Below are positions 17,476 to 27,382 of a stretch of DNA of 64,000 bases, piece by piece. The stretch lies in NCBI RefSeq assembly GCF_000164675.2, contig NC_015678.1, forward strand, positions 1,488,001 to 1,552,000, in the 5' to 3' direction. The notes below the pieces were generated by a model that saw only the letters and a program-made list of their open reading frames with translations, was not told the DNA's origin and made no database searches. Source of the stretch: Streptococcus parasanguinis ATCC 15912. GTDB lineage: Bacteria; Bacillota; Bacilli; Lactobacillales; Streptococcaceae. Both the position numbers and the translations under genes were made by a program. How positions within the stretch are numbered: the stretch's first letter is position 1; every line of letters starts with the position of its first letter.

Positions 17476-18739
17476 CCAAATTTTCACCATTTAATACAGC
17501 CAAGCGTACCAAATTAAAGGCATGAAGAACTGCAATTTCGCGGACATCCGCCCGGCTACGTCCAGCGATATTGACTTGGACACTATCCACTCCATTTGGA
17601 GTCGCAAGTCCGATAAAGACGGTCCCTGCTGGATGCCCTTCTAGACTATCTGGCCCCGCAACTCCGGTTAGGCTAACACCATAATCGGATCCTGTTAACT
17701 TACGGGCCTGTGACGCCATGGCTTGAGCTGTAAAATGAGACACTACTCCATGTTGCTCCAACTCTTGAGCTGGAATGGACAACATCTTGCTTTTTTCTTC
17801 CAAACTATAGGTGACAAAACCACCCGCGAAGATGCTGGACGCTCCTGAAAAATCTGCCAGAGTCGCTTGGAAGAGGCCAGCCGTCAGGCTTTCTGCAGCT
17901 GTAATAGTCTTACCAGTCTGTTTCAAAAGATCAAAGGCAACTTTGGCCATCGAATTGTCATCCCCATAACCGTAAAACAGGTCGTGTAAGGGTTGATGGT
18001 CCAGGGTGTGGCGTGATAAGATTTCCTTTTCTAAGACATCGAGCTTAGCATCCGCTGAGGCTTGATCCTTCGCCTTTGTAGACAGACGCAAGGTCACTTC
18101 TCCTGTCTTGGCATAAGGGGCCACCGTCGGATCACTCTGCTCTTCAATGATATCTGCTAGGATCGTAACCAGCTGGCTTTCCCCAATCCCAAAGAAGCGC
18201 AAGACTCTTGAAAAGAGCTGTTCCCCTGTTGTCAAATGAGGCACCAATTGTTCATTGACCATGGGTTTTAACTCACTTGGCGGACCAGGTAGAACGACAT
18301 AGGTCACATCATCGACTTCAATCAAACCTCCAACCGCGAGACCTGTACGGTTTTGAAGGGGGATTGATCCGGCGATCATTTGTGCTTGTCGCTCATTATT
18401 GGGCGTCCGGACATAATCAGGGCGACTGGCAAAGAAGGTGTCGAGTTTAGCAAGCGCTGTCGGATCAAAAACCAGTTCTTTCCCTAAAAACTTAGCAAGG
18501 GTTTGCTTGGTCAAATCATCCTCTGTTGGCCCAAGTCCACCGCATAAAATCACCAAATCACTGCGTTTTGAAGCTGTCTCAATGGTCGAGAAGAGACGGC
18601 CTTCATTGTCTCCTACCGCCACATGATAATAGACATCAATTCCTAAACTAGCCAATTTTTCAGACAAGAATTGAGCATTGGTGTTCACAATTTGTCCTGT
18701 TAGAATTTCTGTTCCAACTGCAATAATTTCCGCCTTCAT
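17471..18739 (-). CDS. cinA: Competence-damage protein CinA
   Basis: A 422-aa protein with an N-terminal MoCF-like domain ([33 protein letters not shown]) and a C-terminal nicotinamide-nucleotide amidase domain ([32 protein letters not shown]). In streptococci it is a late competence gene co-transcribed with recA and helps bring RecA to the membrane. The ATG at 18739 is preceded by GGGAGG; an in-frame GTG 12 bp upstream lies before that site. Confidence 0.96.
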   Translation of the reverse strand: MKAEIIAVGTEILTGQIVNTNAQFLSEKLASLGIDVYYHVAVGDNEGRLFSTIETASKRSDLVILCGGLGPTEDDLTKQTLAKFLGKELVFDPTALAKLDTFFASRPDYVRTPNNERQAQMIAGSIPLQNRTGLAVGGLIEVDDVTYVVLPGPPSELKPMVNEQLVPHLTTGEQLFSRVLRFFGIGESQLVTILADIIEEQSDPTVAPYAKTGEVTLRLSTKAKDQASADAKLDVLEKEILSRHTLDHQPLHDLFYGYGDDNSMAKVAFDLLKQTGKTITAAESLTAGLFQATLADFSGASSIFAGGFVTYSLEEKSKMLSIPAQELEQHGVVSHFTAQAMASQARKLTGSDYGVSLTGVAGPDSLEGHPAGTVFIGLATPNGVDSVQVNIAGRSRADVREIAVLHAFNLVRLAVLNGENLV

Positions 18740-18757
18740 GGTGCCTCCCACTTATAC

Positions 18758-18765
18758 TATTCGTA
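18758..18765 (-). promoter_or_regulatory. ComX (SigX) box of cinA-recA
   Basis: A perfect TACGAATA on the minus strand, 19 bp before the cinA start. This is the -10-like element read by the competence sigma factor ComX and marks late competence operons. Confidence 0.9.
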
Positions 18766-18804
18766 ATTATCATTTCATTTTAACACAATTTCCTAAATTA
18801 TTTA

Positions 18805-19012
18805 AAAAACAGATTGAAGATAAAGTCCATTTTGGACAACTTTCTTCAATCTTTTTCTTTTAGAGTATAAAGTAAAAAACTCTTAGAAATACTATTACAT
18901 CAGCATTCCTAAGAGTTTTAACTATGTGGTAATCGACTTCTAAAGGGCTATTTTCTATTGTGGATAGAGCTTATCTCTATTCTGAAGCAACCATATCGTG
19001 GTTGCTTTTTAC
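18805..19012 (+). ncRNA. Candidate structured small RNA region
   Basis: This stretch, part of a 372-bp gap, holds no ORF with a ribosome site but four hairpins in a row: GATTGAAG...CTTCAATC (18812-18851, then TTTTTC), AAAACTCTTAG...CTAAGAGTTTT (18876-18919), ATAGAG/CTCTAT (18964-18980) and AAGCAACCA/TGGTTGCTT (18985-19007) followed by a T run. The last is a good plus-strand terminator with no gene before it. A weak TATAAA (18866-18871) could start a ~140-nt transcript. I do not recognise the family. Confidence 0.4.
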
Positions 19013-19054
19013 TACTTTCTTGATCTAAAAGCCTTCTTCTGACTCTAATTCTTG

Positions 19055-19083
19055 TTGTTCCCCCTCATCTTTTGTGATACAAT
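19055..19083 (+). promoter_or_regulatory. Promoter of the S66 peptidase gene
   Basis: TTGTTC, 17-bp spacer, TACAAT; AGGAGG follows just before the ATG at 19112. Confidence 0.7.
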
Positions 19084-19111
19084 AGCATCAATTTTTTTAG
19101 GAGGATAATAT

Positions 19112-20143
19112 ATGGCTTCTACTATTGGTATCGTAAGTTTATCTAGTGGGATTATCGGAGAGGACTTTGTCAAGCACGAAGTGGACTTGGGGGTCCAACG
19201 ACTCAAAGACCTGGGACTCAAACCTATCTTTTTACCTCATTCACTAAAAGGCTTAGACTTTATCAAAGAACATCCTGAAGCTCGTGCGGAGGATTTGATT
19301 CAGGCCTTTTCTGATGATAGCATTGACATGATCTTATGCGCCATCGGTGGAAACGATACCTATCGTTTATTGCCCCATCTTTTTGAAAATGACCAACTAC
19401 AAAAGGTTATCAAACAAAAGATTTTTCTTGGCTTCTCGGATACGACCATGAACCATCTCATGTTGCATAAACTAGGAATCAAGACTTTTTATGGGCAATC
19501 CTTTTTAGCAGACATTTGTGAATTAGACAAGGAAATGCTGGACTATAGCCTTCACTACTTTAAAGAATTGATTGAGACTGGAAGAATCTCAGAAATCCGC
19601 CCTAGTAACGTTTGGTATGAGGAACGGACTGATTTTAGTCCCAAAGCCTTGGGAACACCTCGTGTCAGCCATGCAAATACAGGTTTTGACTTGCTACAAG
19701 GCAATGCTCAGTTTGAGGGAGAAATCCTCGGTGGTTGTCTTGAGTCTCTCTATGATATTTTTGACAACTCTCTACACGCAGATAGCATAGACCTCTGCCA
19801 AAAATACAAACTTTTCCCTGACTTGTCAGACTGGGAAGGAAAGATCCTCTTGCTAGAAACAAGTGAAGAAAAGCCTGAACCTGACGACTTCAAAGAGATG
19901 TTGCGGACTTTGAAGGACACTGGCATATTCGCGGTCATCAGTGGACTCTTGGTCGGAAAACCTATGGATGAAACTTTTTATGACGACTATAAAGAGGCAC
20001 TATTGGATATCATTGATAGCAATATCCCGATTGTCTATAATCTGAATGTCGGACACGCAACTCCAAGAGCCATTGTCCCCTTCGGAGTCCACGCCCATGT
20101 AGATGCAACGGAGCAAGTCATTCGCTTTGACTATAACAAATAA
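19112..20143 (+). CDS. S66 serine peptidase, MccF / LD-carboxypeptidase-like
   Basis: A 343-aa cytosolic protein with the S66 fold. The nucleophile serine sits in GFSDTTMNHLML, and candidate catalytic Glu and His lie in GGCLESL and in the C-terminal NVGHATPRAIVPFGVHAHVD. S66 members are either LD-carboxypeptidases recycling murein tetrapeptides or MccF-type enzymes that detoxify peptide-nucleotide antibiotics; the length and the GGNDTYRLLPHL block look nearer to MccF. A single gene with promoter and terminator. Substrate not determined. Confidence 0.85.
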   Translation: MASTIGIVSLSSGIIGEDFVKHEVDLGVQRLKDLGLKPIFLPHSLKGLDFIKEHPEARAEDLIQAFSDDSIDMILCAIGGNDTYRLLPHLFENDQLQKVIKQKIFLGFSDTTMNHLMLHKLGIKTFYGQSFLADICELDKEMLDYSLHYFKELIETGRISEIRPSNVWYEERTDFSPKALGTPRVSHANTGFDLLQGNAQFEGEILGGCLESLYDIFDNSLHADSIDLCQKYKLFPDLSDWEGKILLLETSEEKPEPDDFKEMLRTLKDTGIFAVISGLLVGKPMDETFYDDYKEALLDIIDSNIPIVYNLNVGHATPRAIVPFGVHAHVDATEQVIRFDYNK

Positions 20144-20170
20144 AGCTGAGATGAATTTCTCAGCTTTTTT
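20143..20170 (+). terminator. Terminator after the S66 gene
   Basis: AAGCTGAGA/TCTCAGCTT stem with a run of seven T, beginning at the stop codon. Confidence 0.9.
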
Positions 20171-20205
20171 TCTATATTCTCAGATACTCTAGTTACCTAT
20201 ACTCA

Positions 20206-20769
20206 CTAATCACCGTTTTTCCAGTCACAATCATTCTCATGATCATTGACCAGGCCTGCTGCTTGTAGGTAGGATAGGACCGCAACGGGGCCTGTAAACT
20301 TAAAGCCACGCTTTTTGAGGTCCTTGGATAATTTCTCAGATAAAGTCGTCTTAGCTGGTGCTTGACTGTAATCTGAAACATCATTGACGATGGTTTTCCC
20401 ATCGACAAAAGACCAAAGATAAGCATCAAACGATCCAAATTCTTCCTGGACTTGTAAAAAGGCTTGAGCATTGGCCCGTGTCGCATAGATCTTAGCACGA
20501 TTTCGGATGATAGCTGGATTGTCCATCAAAGCCTCCAGTTCCTCATCCGTCATCTCCGCGACACTTTGAAAGTGATAGCCATGAAAAGACTCTCGGAAAG
20601 CCTGCCGTTTATTGAGGACCGTTTCCCAAGATAGTCCAGCCTGATAGGTCTCCATACAGAGCAACTCAAAAAGTGCTTGGTCATCATGGAGAGGCTGACC
20701 CCATTCCTCATCATGGTAGGCTACATAGAGAGGGTTGCTCATTTTGACCCAGCCACAGCGTTTTGGCAT
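20206..20769 (-). CDS. tag: DNA-3-methyladenine glycosylase I
   Basis: A 187-aa base-excision enzyme that removes 3-methyladenine. Family marks are the N-terminal CGWVKMSNPLYVAYHDEEWG, LFELLCMETYQAGLSW and FKFTGPVAVLSYLQAAGLVNDHENDC with zinc-binding residues. It lies 9 bp after ruvA as the last gene of mutL-ruvA-tag. Confidence 0.95.
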   Translation of the reverse strand: MPKRCGWVKMSNPLYVAYHDEEWGQPLHDDQALFELLCMETYQAGLSWETVLNKRQAFRESFHGYHFQSVAEMTDEELEALMDNPAIIRNRAKIYATRANAQAFLQVQEEFGSFDAYLWSFVDGKTIVNDVSDYSQAPAKTTLSEKLSKDLKKRGFKFTGPVAVLSYLQAAGLVNDHENDCDWKNGD

Positions 20770-20778
20770 CCTCTTCTC

Positions 20779-21372
20779 CTATTTCACCAACATCTTAAGG
20801 GCAGACTTGATATAGTTTTCAGCAGTATCAGAAGTTCCTTCAAAGAACTTCTTGATTTTCTTGAGTTCCGTTGCCTTGTAGCCTAGAGCCAACATGGCTT
20901 CCATGGCTTCTTCCAAGGCTTGGTTTTCTTCTGCAACTTTGGCTTTGGACTGAGCCGGTGCATCTTCTAGATCAAGATTGATCTTACCTTCTAGGTCCAA
21001 GACCATCTGTTGGGCTGTTTTCTTGCCGATCTTCGGAAACTTGGTCAAGTAAGTGATGTTCTTGCTTTCAATGGCTTGGACAAGGCCTGCATTGTCATCC
21101 GCAGCAATGATAGCCAGAGCTGAGACAGGTCCAATCCCAGAGACTGAGATCAAGTTTAAAAAGAGCTGTTTCTCTTCCTCTGTCGCAAAGCCATAGAGAA
21201 GGTGAGCGTCTTCACGGACCACTTGGTGCAGATAGACTTGCACCTCTTGATTCATTTTGCCAGAGTAGGCATAGGGATTGGCCACATGCAAGAGATAGCC
21301 GATCCCAGCTGTTTCTACCACAATGTATTTAGCAGTGATTTTCGTTAAAATTCCTTTAATGTATTCGTACAT
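20779..21372 (-). CDS. ruvA: Holliday junction branch migration protein RuvA
   Basis: A 197-aa junction-binding subunit of RuvAB. An N-terminal OB domain ([20 protein letters not shown]), two helix-hairpin-helix motifs ([12 protein letters not shown] and [16 protein letters not shown]) and a C-terminal UBA-like domain ([20 protein letters not shown]) are all visible. 20 bp downstream of mutL. ruvB is not in the window. Confidence 0.97.
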   Translation of the reverse strand: MYEYIKGILTKITAKYIVVETAGIGYLLHVANPYAYSGKMNQEVQVYLHQVVREDAHLLYGFATEEEKQLFLNLISVSGIGPVSALAIIAADDNAGLVQAIESKNITYLTKFPKIGKKTAQQMVLDLEGKINLDLEDAPAQSKAKVAEENQALEEAMEAMLALGYKATELKKIKKFFEGTSDTAENYIKSALKMLVK

Positions 21373-21392
21373 AATCTTCCTTTATTGTTTGT

Positions 21393-23336
21393 TTAATACT
21401 TGCCCAATTCCCGTAGACTGGTGTGATTTTCTTGAATACGTCGGAACATCTTTTCCATATCTGACTTGGTAAAGTTAACCAAGACGGGACGGCCGTGGGG
21501 GCAGTTATAAGGGTTGTCACATTGGGACAGTTGATAGATCAGGTCGCGTGCAGAGTAATCGTCCAGTGTGTGGTTGGCCTTGATAGAGCGTTTGCAGGAC
21601 ATCATGATAGCCAACTCAGCCCGGTATTTCTTGATGGACACTTCCTTGGTCAAGAGGAGCATATCACACATTTCATAGATACCCGACTCGATCTCTTCCT
21701 CCTTCATCCAGATCGGATGCTCACGTAAGATCAACTGGTTGGCTCCGTATTCTTCTAAGTAGACGCCCACTTCTTCTAGGAGGTGCTTGCGCTGTTGTAG
21801 GCGGATTAGATCGTCTGCAGGGAACTCAAAGATATAGGGCACCAGCAGTTGTTGCTGACTGCCGTCTACGTCCCCGATGCTCTCCCGGTATTCTTCGTAT
21901 TTGACCCGCTCTTGGGCCGCGTGCTGGTCAATGATATATAGGCCCCCATTTCCTTGGGCAAAGAGATAGGTTCCATGCATCTGACCAAAATATTCCAACT
22001 CTGGGAAGGTCGAATGTTCTTCCCCATCCAATTTATCATAGGCCTTGTCTAGACTAGCCAGATCCAACTCTGGATGATCCAGTTCATCATAAACCACAGC
22101 CTTTCTTTCCGCAAACTTGATCGCGCTTGTTGGTTTTTCTACTGGGTTTTCTTGGATTCTAGCTTCAGTAGCAGTCTCATCTGCTAGAGGTCGTTGAGGA
22201 TCTGCCACTTCTGGTCGAAGCTTGAAATCTTGGCTCTCTCGGTCATAATAGAGGCGGTTTTCTTTTAAAGGCAGGGTTGTCTGTACTGGCTTTTCTGTTC
22301 GGCGAATGGTCGACTTGGCTAGATTTTCTAGAGCATCCGGAATCAGGTCCTGCTCTTTCAAAGCGTTCGCAATAGCCTGGGAGATCAAGGCCATCAGTTC
22401 TCGTTCTTTGGAAATACGAACCTCTTGCTTGGTCGGGTGAACATTGACATCCGCTAAGTAAGGATCGATCTGGATATTAATGATCGCGAGTGGAAAGCGC
22501 CCCACCATGAGTTTACTGCCGTAGCTGTCTAAAATAGCTCGATTGAGCAAGAAATTCTTGATGTAACGGCCGTTGATAAAGAGACTGATGTAATTGCGAT
22601 TGGCACGAGTCAATTCAGGCAAAGACACAAAGCCCGTCACTTCAAAATCTAGGTCGCGATTTTCAATGGCCACTATCTTCTTAGCAGACGCAAGGCCATA
22701 AACACCCGCAATGGCTTGCCGGAGATTGCCAGTCCCCGCTGTTTTGGTCATTTCTTTTCCATCATTGATCAAGGTAAAGGCAATCTCAGGATGGGCCAAG
22801 CTCAAGCGATTGAGAATATCCACGATATGGGATAGCTCTGCCTGCTGGCTCTTTAAATACTTGAGACGAGCAGGTGTATTAAAAAAGAGATCTTCCACTG
22901 TGATCTTGGTCCCGACAGGGCTTGTCGCTGGCTCCACTTCCTCAATTTCACCACCCTTTGCGACCAATTTGGTCCCGTGGACAGCTCCTTCTTGCGCCGT
23001 TAGAAGGGTTAGAATACTGACAGAAGCAATGGAAGGCATGGCCTCACCACGAAAACCAAGCGTTCGAATACGAAAAAGATCCGCTTGACTCTTGATCTTA
23101 CTGGTCGCATGTCGACGGAGGGCTAAAGCGACCTCATCGTGCGCAATTCCTTCCCCATTGTCTGTAATCCGAATCGACTTCAATCCTGCTTCTTCGATTT
23201 CAACAACGATCTGGCTAGCCCCAGCATCGATCGAGTTTTCAACCAACTCCTTGACCACACTAGCAGGTCGTTCAATCACTTCACCCGCCGCAATCTGATT
23301 GGCTAAGACTTCTGGCAATTCAATAATCTGTGACAT
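21393..23336 (-). CDS. mutL: DNA mismatch repair protein MutL (HexB)
   Basis: A 647-aa GHKL ATPase that couples mismatch recognition by MutS to strand removal. ATP motifs are [15 protein letters not shown] and TLGFRGEAM. The C-terminal half carries the DQHAxxExxxxE endonuclease motif ([15 protein letters not shown]), [12 protein letters not shown] and CPHGRPV, as in Gram-positive MutL. The start at 23336 (MSQIIELPE) has AAAGGAG just upstream; an open frame extends 46 codons further but lacks a ribosome site and resemblance to MutL. The minus-strand -10 TATAAT is at 23379-23384, inside that extension, which supports the shorter form. Confidence 0.97.
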   Translation of the reverse strand: MSQIIELPEVLANQIAAGEVIERPASVVKELVENSIDAGASQIVVEIEEAGLKSIRITDNGEGIAHDEVALALRRHATSKIKSQADLFRIRTLGFRGEAMPSIASVSILTLLTAQEGAVHGTKLVAKGGEIEEVEPATSPVGTKITVEDLFFNTPARLKYLKSQQAELSHIVDILNRLSLAHPEIAFTLINDGKEMTKTAGTGNLRQAIAGVYGLASAKKIVAIENRDLDFEVTGFVSLPELTRANRNYISLFINGRYIKNFLLNRAILDSYGSKLMVGRFPLAIINIQIDPYLADVNVHPTKQEVRISKERELMALISQAIANALKEQDLIPDALENLAKSTIRRTEKPVQTTLPLKENRLYYDRESQDFKLRPEVADPQRPLADETATEARIQENPVEKPTSAIKFAERKAVVYDELDHPELDLASLDKAYDKLDGEEHSTFPELEYFGQMHGTYLFAQGNGGLYIIDQHAAQERVKYEEYRESIGDVDGSQQQLLVPYIFEFPADDLIRLQQRKHLLEEVGVYLEEYGANQLILREHPIWMKEEEIESGIYEMCDMLLLTKEVSIKKYRAELAIMMSCKRSIKANHTLDDYSARDLIYQLSQCDNPYNCPHGRPVLVNFTKSDMEKMFRRIQENHTSLRELGKY

Positions 23337-23585
23337 GTCTGCTCCTTTACCTATTTTTTCACCGATACATGTAGCTCTATTATACCACAGATCTACAAGA
23401 CTCCCTTTCTTAAAAAACGTAGGCTTGTCCCCATCTTCTTCCTTAAAAACCGCATAGGCAAAGAAAACGACCACATAGACAAATCCCCTTGTCTTCCCTT
23501 TGGAAAAAGTGTTTAATAGTAGTGTAAAGAAGGAGCCGGGCTAGCAGGCCAACCGACTTTACCCAAAGGAGGGAGAAACGATCTT
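23337..23585. promoter_or_regulatory. Divergent mutL / LytTR gene promoter region
   Basis: Holds the extended -10 TGGTATAAT for mutL (23379-23384, minus). On the plus strand, candidate elements for the LytTR gene are TTGGAA...TGTAAA around 23501-23528. AAAGGAGGGAG precedes the LytTR start. No clear LytTR repeat could be assigned by eye. Confidence 0.45.
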
Positions 23586-24026
23586 ATGAAAGTTGAAGTA
23601 CAAATTGATTCCCACTTCCAAGAAGAAGCGGTGATGATCACAGCACCTGCACTGTCTGCGCGTGTAGAGAAAATCCGAGACTTTGCGAGAGAGCTGGATC
23701 AAAAAGGGCGCTTACGTGCCAAAAAAGATGGGGAAGCTTATCTGATCGAAAGCCAGCTATTCCAACGTTTTTACATTGAAAATCGGCAAGTGATTGGTGA
23801 GACCATGACAGATCAATTTATCCTGACTGGTCCACTCTATCAGCTATCTGAAGACTTACCGACCTTCTTTCTCAAAATTTCCCAATCTGAAATTATTAAC
23901 ACCCAATCCATCGATCACCTGCACTTTACCAGTGGAGGATCGGTGCAAATCTATCTCAAAAATGGGAGTCTGACCTACTCCTCCCGTCGTTACTTAAAAG
24001 CCATTAAGGAGAAATTATCATGCTAA
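23586..24026 (+). CDS. LytTR-type DNA-binding regulator
   Basis: A 146-aa protein that is little more than a LytTR domain. After a ~45-residue N-terminal section it shows the family pattern FLKISQSEIINTQSIDHL...VQIYLKNGSLTYSSRRYLKAIKEKL. There is no receiver domain, so it is not a classical response regulator. Such stand-alone LytTR genes are paired with a small membrane protein that holds them inactive (LytTR regulatory systems, e.g. HdrRM and BrsRM of S. mutans). The next gene overlaps it by 7 bp and fits that role. Targets unknown; autoregulation is likely by analogy. Confidence 0.85.
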   Translation: MKVEVQIDSHFQEEAVMITAPALSARVEKIRDFARELDQKGRLRAKKDGEAYLIESQLFQRFYIENRQVIGETMTDQFILTGPLYQLSEDLPTFFLKISQSEIINTQSIDHLHFTSGGSVQIYLKNGSLTYSSRRYLKAIKEKLSC

Positions 24027-24475
24027 AACAATCTTTTTCTGACGCCCTGAAAGGGATTCTCATTGGGCTCATCTTATCCATCTTCTTTTCCTATCTCTTC
24101 TCACCTGAGTTGTACCTTCCCTTAAGTCCCAACTCTGCAGTCGGCCACTGGATGTTCTTGCATCATGTTCACGGCTCACTGGTCATGCTCTATTGTGCCC
24201 TCGTTTGGGGTGCAATTGGGGTCCTCTTTAGCTTCGGAAGTCTCCTCTTTCAAAAAGACTGGAGCCTCTTACGGGCTACTCTGAGCCATTACCTACTCAT
24301 GTTACTTGGGTTTATTCCTCTGGCTACTTTGGCCGGCTGGTTTCCAGCACGACTCGGATTTTACCTCTCACTCGTTGTCGAATTCACCCTCGTTTACGTG
24401 ATCATCTGGTTAGTCTCTTATCATTTTTATAAAAAACAAGTTCAAGAAATCAATCAAAGCATTACTAACCACTAA
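24020..24475 (+). CDS. DUF3021 four-span membrane protein, likely LytTR inhibitor
   Basis: A 151-aa protein with four hydrophobic spans (about residues 10-30, 45-65, 80-100, 110-135) and a short charged C-terminus (FYKKQVQEINQS). Resembles DUF3021 proteins encoded next to LytTR regulators. Overlap of the start with the LytTR stop suggests coupled translation and fixed stoichiometry. Inferred role: membrane anti-regulator that senses an unknown signal. Confidence 0.8.
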   Translation: MLKQSFSDALKGILIGLILSIFFSYLFSPELYLPLSPNSAVGHWMFLHHVHGSLVMLYCALVWGAIGVLFSFGSLLFQKDWSLLRATLSHYLLMLLGFIPLATLAGWFPARLGFYLSLVVEFTLVYVIIWLVSYHFYKKQVQEINQSITNH

Positions 24476-24477
24476 GA

Positions 24478-24712
24478 GAAAAAAGACTGGGCAAAAACTG
24501 TCCAGTCTTCGATGTTTAATAGGCATAACTGTATGATGCAGTGGTTGATTGGTATCTTTGTTCGCTTATTAAGCTCCAAAGATGACCTATGTGGACGGAA
24601 ACAATGTTTCCTTTATCTGCAACCTCCAACAGTCTCCCAGACTGTTGGAGCTATGCGGGGGTGGGAAAACGAACTCTTTTTATCCAATCAGAGTTCTTTC
24701 CCACTCCCTTTT
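24478..24712. repeat. Convergent terminator region, diverged three-hairpin element
   Basis: Between the convergent DUF3021 and mutS genes lie three stems: GACTGG...CCAGTC (about 24487-24508), CTCCAACAGTCT/AGACTGTTGGAG (about 24625-24651) and GGGTGGGAAA...TTCCCACTCCC (about 24659-24710). GCAGTGGTTGA and GGGGGTGGGA match words in the full repeat copies, so this looks like an older relative. It should end transcription from both sides. Confidence 0.6.
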
Positions 24713-27262
24713 TTACAATTTCTTTTTCAATTCGGCGACTGCCATCATGACTTCCATGGGAGTCATATTGTAGAGATCCAGATTCTTCAATTCTGTGATC
24801 ACTGCATTTTCTGTCTCTTCCTCAAAGAGGGACATTTGTTCAGCAACCTGTGAAGACACTTCCTTTTTAGGAGTTGCATCCACAAGCGGTACTTGCTGGG
24901 CTTGTCCTTCGAGCTTGGTCAAAATCGCATCCGCCCGCTCCAGCAACTCTTCTGGCAAACCAGCGATCTTGGCCACGTGAATCCCATAGGACTTATCCGC
25001 TGGGCCGGGTTCAATCTTGTGCAAGAAGGTAACCTGACCATCTCGCTCCAAGGTCGCAATATGGACATTTTCCAAATGGGACAAGGTCTCTGAGAGTGCT
25101 GTCAACTCATGGTAATGGGTCGCAAACAAGGTTTTGGCACCGGTTCGATCGTGAATGTATTCGATGATGGACTGGGCGAGGGCCATCCCATCATAGGTCG
25201 CCGTTCCCCGTCCCAACTCATCAAATAAAATCAAGGACTGGGGCGTTGCCTTGCGAATGGCGTGATTGGCTTCCATCATTTCCACCATGAAGGTAGACTG
25301 ACCCGATACTAGGTCATCAGCAGCTCCGATTCGGGTATAAATTGCATCAAAGATTGGTAACTCGGCCCTTTGCGCTGGAACATAGGAGCCAATTTGGGCA
25401 AGAATCACAATGATCGCCAATTGGCGCATATAGGTAGACTTCCCGCTCATGTTTGGCCCCGTAATCAGCTGAATATCCCGTTCTTCATCCATAAAGATGC
25501 TATTAGGAATATAGGACTGGGCTCCCATCACTTTCTCAACAACCGGATGACGACCTTTGTCGATCGTGATTCGTCGTTCTTCATGAAAGAGGGGACGATT
25601 CAACTGTTGTGACTCAGCGACGCTGGCTAAACTTTGTAAAACATCAACCGTCGCAATCGCCTGAGCTAACTGTTGCAGACGTTGGATATACTTGCCAACT
25701 TCTTCCCGAATCCGCATAAAAATCGTATATTCCAGATTTGCAGACTTCTCACGCGCCTCCAGCATATCTCCTTCGATGCGTGCCAATTCCTCCGTACCAA
25801 AGCGTTCTGAATTTTTCAAGGTCGCCTTGCGGAAAAAGTGAGCAGGCACGTGACTCAATTGAGAATTGGTGACATGAAAATAGTAGCCGTCCTTCTTGTT
25901 GTAATCGATTTTGAGACCTGTAATGCCGCTGGCTTCGCGCTCCTTGGCTTCAATCTCAGCAATCCAACCGGTACCATCCCGAAGAACAACACGGTACTGG
26001 TCCAATTGCTCGTCAAACCCAGTACGGATGATATTTCCCTCTGTAATAACAGCAGACGCTTCCGGAGCAATAGCTGAGGTAATCAAGCGATGCAACTCGG
26101 GAAGTTCATCCAAGCGTGCAATTAAGACATCTAAGACTGGATCACCAATCCCCAGTAGAATCGACTTGATCGTCGGCACATGCCCCAGAGTATCTCCTAG
26201 CCACAAGAGATCCTTAGGATTGATCTTACCAAAGGAAATCCGACTCGCTAAGCGTTCAATGTCATAGACCCCTTTGAGGCTGTCGGTCAAATCGCTCCGT
26301 TCAAAGAAATGATCCATAAAGACCTGAATGATGTCCTGGCGCTCTCGAATCCGTTTCAAATCGACTAAGGGTTTCTGAATCCAGGACCGCAACAAACGGC
26401 CTCCCATGGCCGTCTTGGTTTCATCCAAATACCAATACAAGCTACCATGTTTCTTCCCAGTCCGTGCATTCTCTGTCAAATCAAGACTAGCCTTGGTCGC
26501 AAAGTCCATCTGCAAGAAATCGCAAATCTCATAATGATGGGCTTTTTTGAGGTGACTCAATTCCCGCATTTGTGTCTGGTGGACATACCGGAGAAGTTTT
26601 CCAGCCGTTTTCTTTTCTAGCTCACTCAACTGATCCCCTAAGAGTTGAACATCGTCAAGCGCCGTCTCTACATGTGACAGCAAAAGATTCATCTGGCTAA
26701 CAAACACACGCTCTTCTTGTTCTGGCAACTCATAACCCAGGACCACCTCACGCGCACGTAAATTGCGGATTTCTCCACAAACCATGCTAAAGTCATTGAG
26801 GGTCGTCACCTGAAACTCCCCTGTCACCAGATCCATATAGGCTAGCCCAAAATCATTTCCTGAACGATCCAAAGCAACCAGGAAGTTATTCTCACTATCC
26901 GGCTTGGTCGAATCCACCACTGTACCCGGCGTAATCACCTGTACGACTTCACGCTTAACGACCCCCTTGGCTTCTTTGGGGTCTTCCATTTGTTCTGCAA
27001 TCGCGACCTTATACCCCTGTTCAATGAGAACATCAATATACTGCTGGGCCGAGTGGTAGGGAACACCCGCCATAGGGATCGGATTCTCTGCATTTTTATT
27101 CCGTGAGGTTAAGGAAATCTCTAAAATTTGAGCTGCAGTCACTGCATCTTCATAAAATAATTCGTAAAAATCTCCCATTCGAAACAGCAAAAAGGCATCC
27201 GGATAGTCTTTTTTGATATCTAGATACTGCTGCATTCCAGGGGATATTTTTTCTACTGTCAT
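24713..27262 (-). CDS. mutS: DNA mismatch repair protein MutS (HexA)
   Basis: An 849-aa mismatch-recognition ATPase. The N-terminal mismatch-reading motif [14 protein letters not shown] (Phe27, Glu32 region) is intact; Walker [12 protein letters not shown] is near residues 600-608, with [18 protein letters not shown] and FATHYHEL downstream. Normal length. Its start codon overlaps the stop of a 25-codon ORF (ATGA) and its own upstream sequence has only a weak ribosome site, so translation may depend on that ORF. argR lies upstream on the same strand. Confidence 0.98.
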   Translation of the reverse strand: MTVEKISPGMQQYLDIKKDYPDAFLLFRMGDFYELFYEDAVTAAQILEISLTSRNKNAENPIPMAGVPYHSAQQYIDVLIEQGYKVAIAEQMEDPKEAKGVVKREVVQVITPGTVVDSTKPDSENNFLVALDRSGNDFGLAYMDLVTGEFQVTTLNDFSMVCGEIRNLRAREVVLGYELPEQEERVFVSQMNLLLSHVETALDDVQLLGDQLSELEKKTAGKLLRYVHQTQMRELSHLKKAHHYEICDFLQMDFATKASLDLTENARTGKKHGSLYWYLDETKTAMGGRLLRSWIQKPLVDLKRIRERQDIIQVFMDHFFERSDLTDSLKGVYDIERLASRISFGKINPKDLLWLGDTLGHVPTIKSILLGIGDPVLDVLIARLDELPELHRLITSAIAPEASAVITEGNIIRTGFDEQLDQYRVVLRDGTGWIAEIEAKEREASGITGLKIDYNKKDGYYFHVTNSQLSHVPAHFFRKATLKNSERFGTEELARIEGDMLEAREKSANLEYTIFMRIREEVGKYIQRLQQLAQAIATVDVLQSLASVAESQQLNRPLFHEERRITIDKGRHPVVEKVMGAQSYIPNSIFMDEERDIQLITGPNMSGKSTYMRQLAIIVILAQIGSYVPAQRAELPIFDAIYTRIGAADDLVSGQSTFMVEMMEANHAIRKATPQSLILFDELGRGTATYDGMALAQSIIEYIHDRTGAKTLFATHYHELTALSETLSHLENVHIATLERDGQVTFLHKIEPGPADKSYGIHVAKIAGLPEELLERADAILTKLEGQAQQVPLVDATPKKEVSSQVAEQMSLFEEETENAVITELKNLDLYNMTPMEVMMAVAELKKKL

Positions 27263-27336
27263 ACTTCTTTATTCCTTACTGTTGCATCATTTGCTGACGC
27301 AAGCTCCATAGATGAAAACAGGAGTAGATAGCTCAC
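27259..27336 (-). CDS. Tiny ORF overlapping the mutS start
   Basis: A GTG codon at 27336 sits 6 nt after AAAAGGAGG, the best ribosome site in this area, and opens a 25-codon frame (begins [14 protein letters not shown]) whose TGA overlaps the mutS ATG. The peptide is hydrophobic at the start and has no recognisable domain. It may be a leader that couples translation to mutS, or the remnant of a gene; some streptococci have a small gene between argR and mutS. Existence of the peptide is inferred, the overlap and ribosome site are seen. Confidence 0.5.
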   Translation of the reverse strand: MSYLLLFSSMELASANDATVRNKEV

Positions 27337-27382
27337 TATCTTCCTCCTTTTGACATCTCTCTTTCTCTCCAACGGGGCTTGA

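Noticed and set aside
23337..23474. N-terminal extension of MutL by 46 residues
   Set aside because: The best ribosome site (AAAGGAG) and the conserved MSQIIELPE start lie downstream, and a -10 promoter element falls inside the extension.
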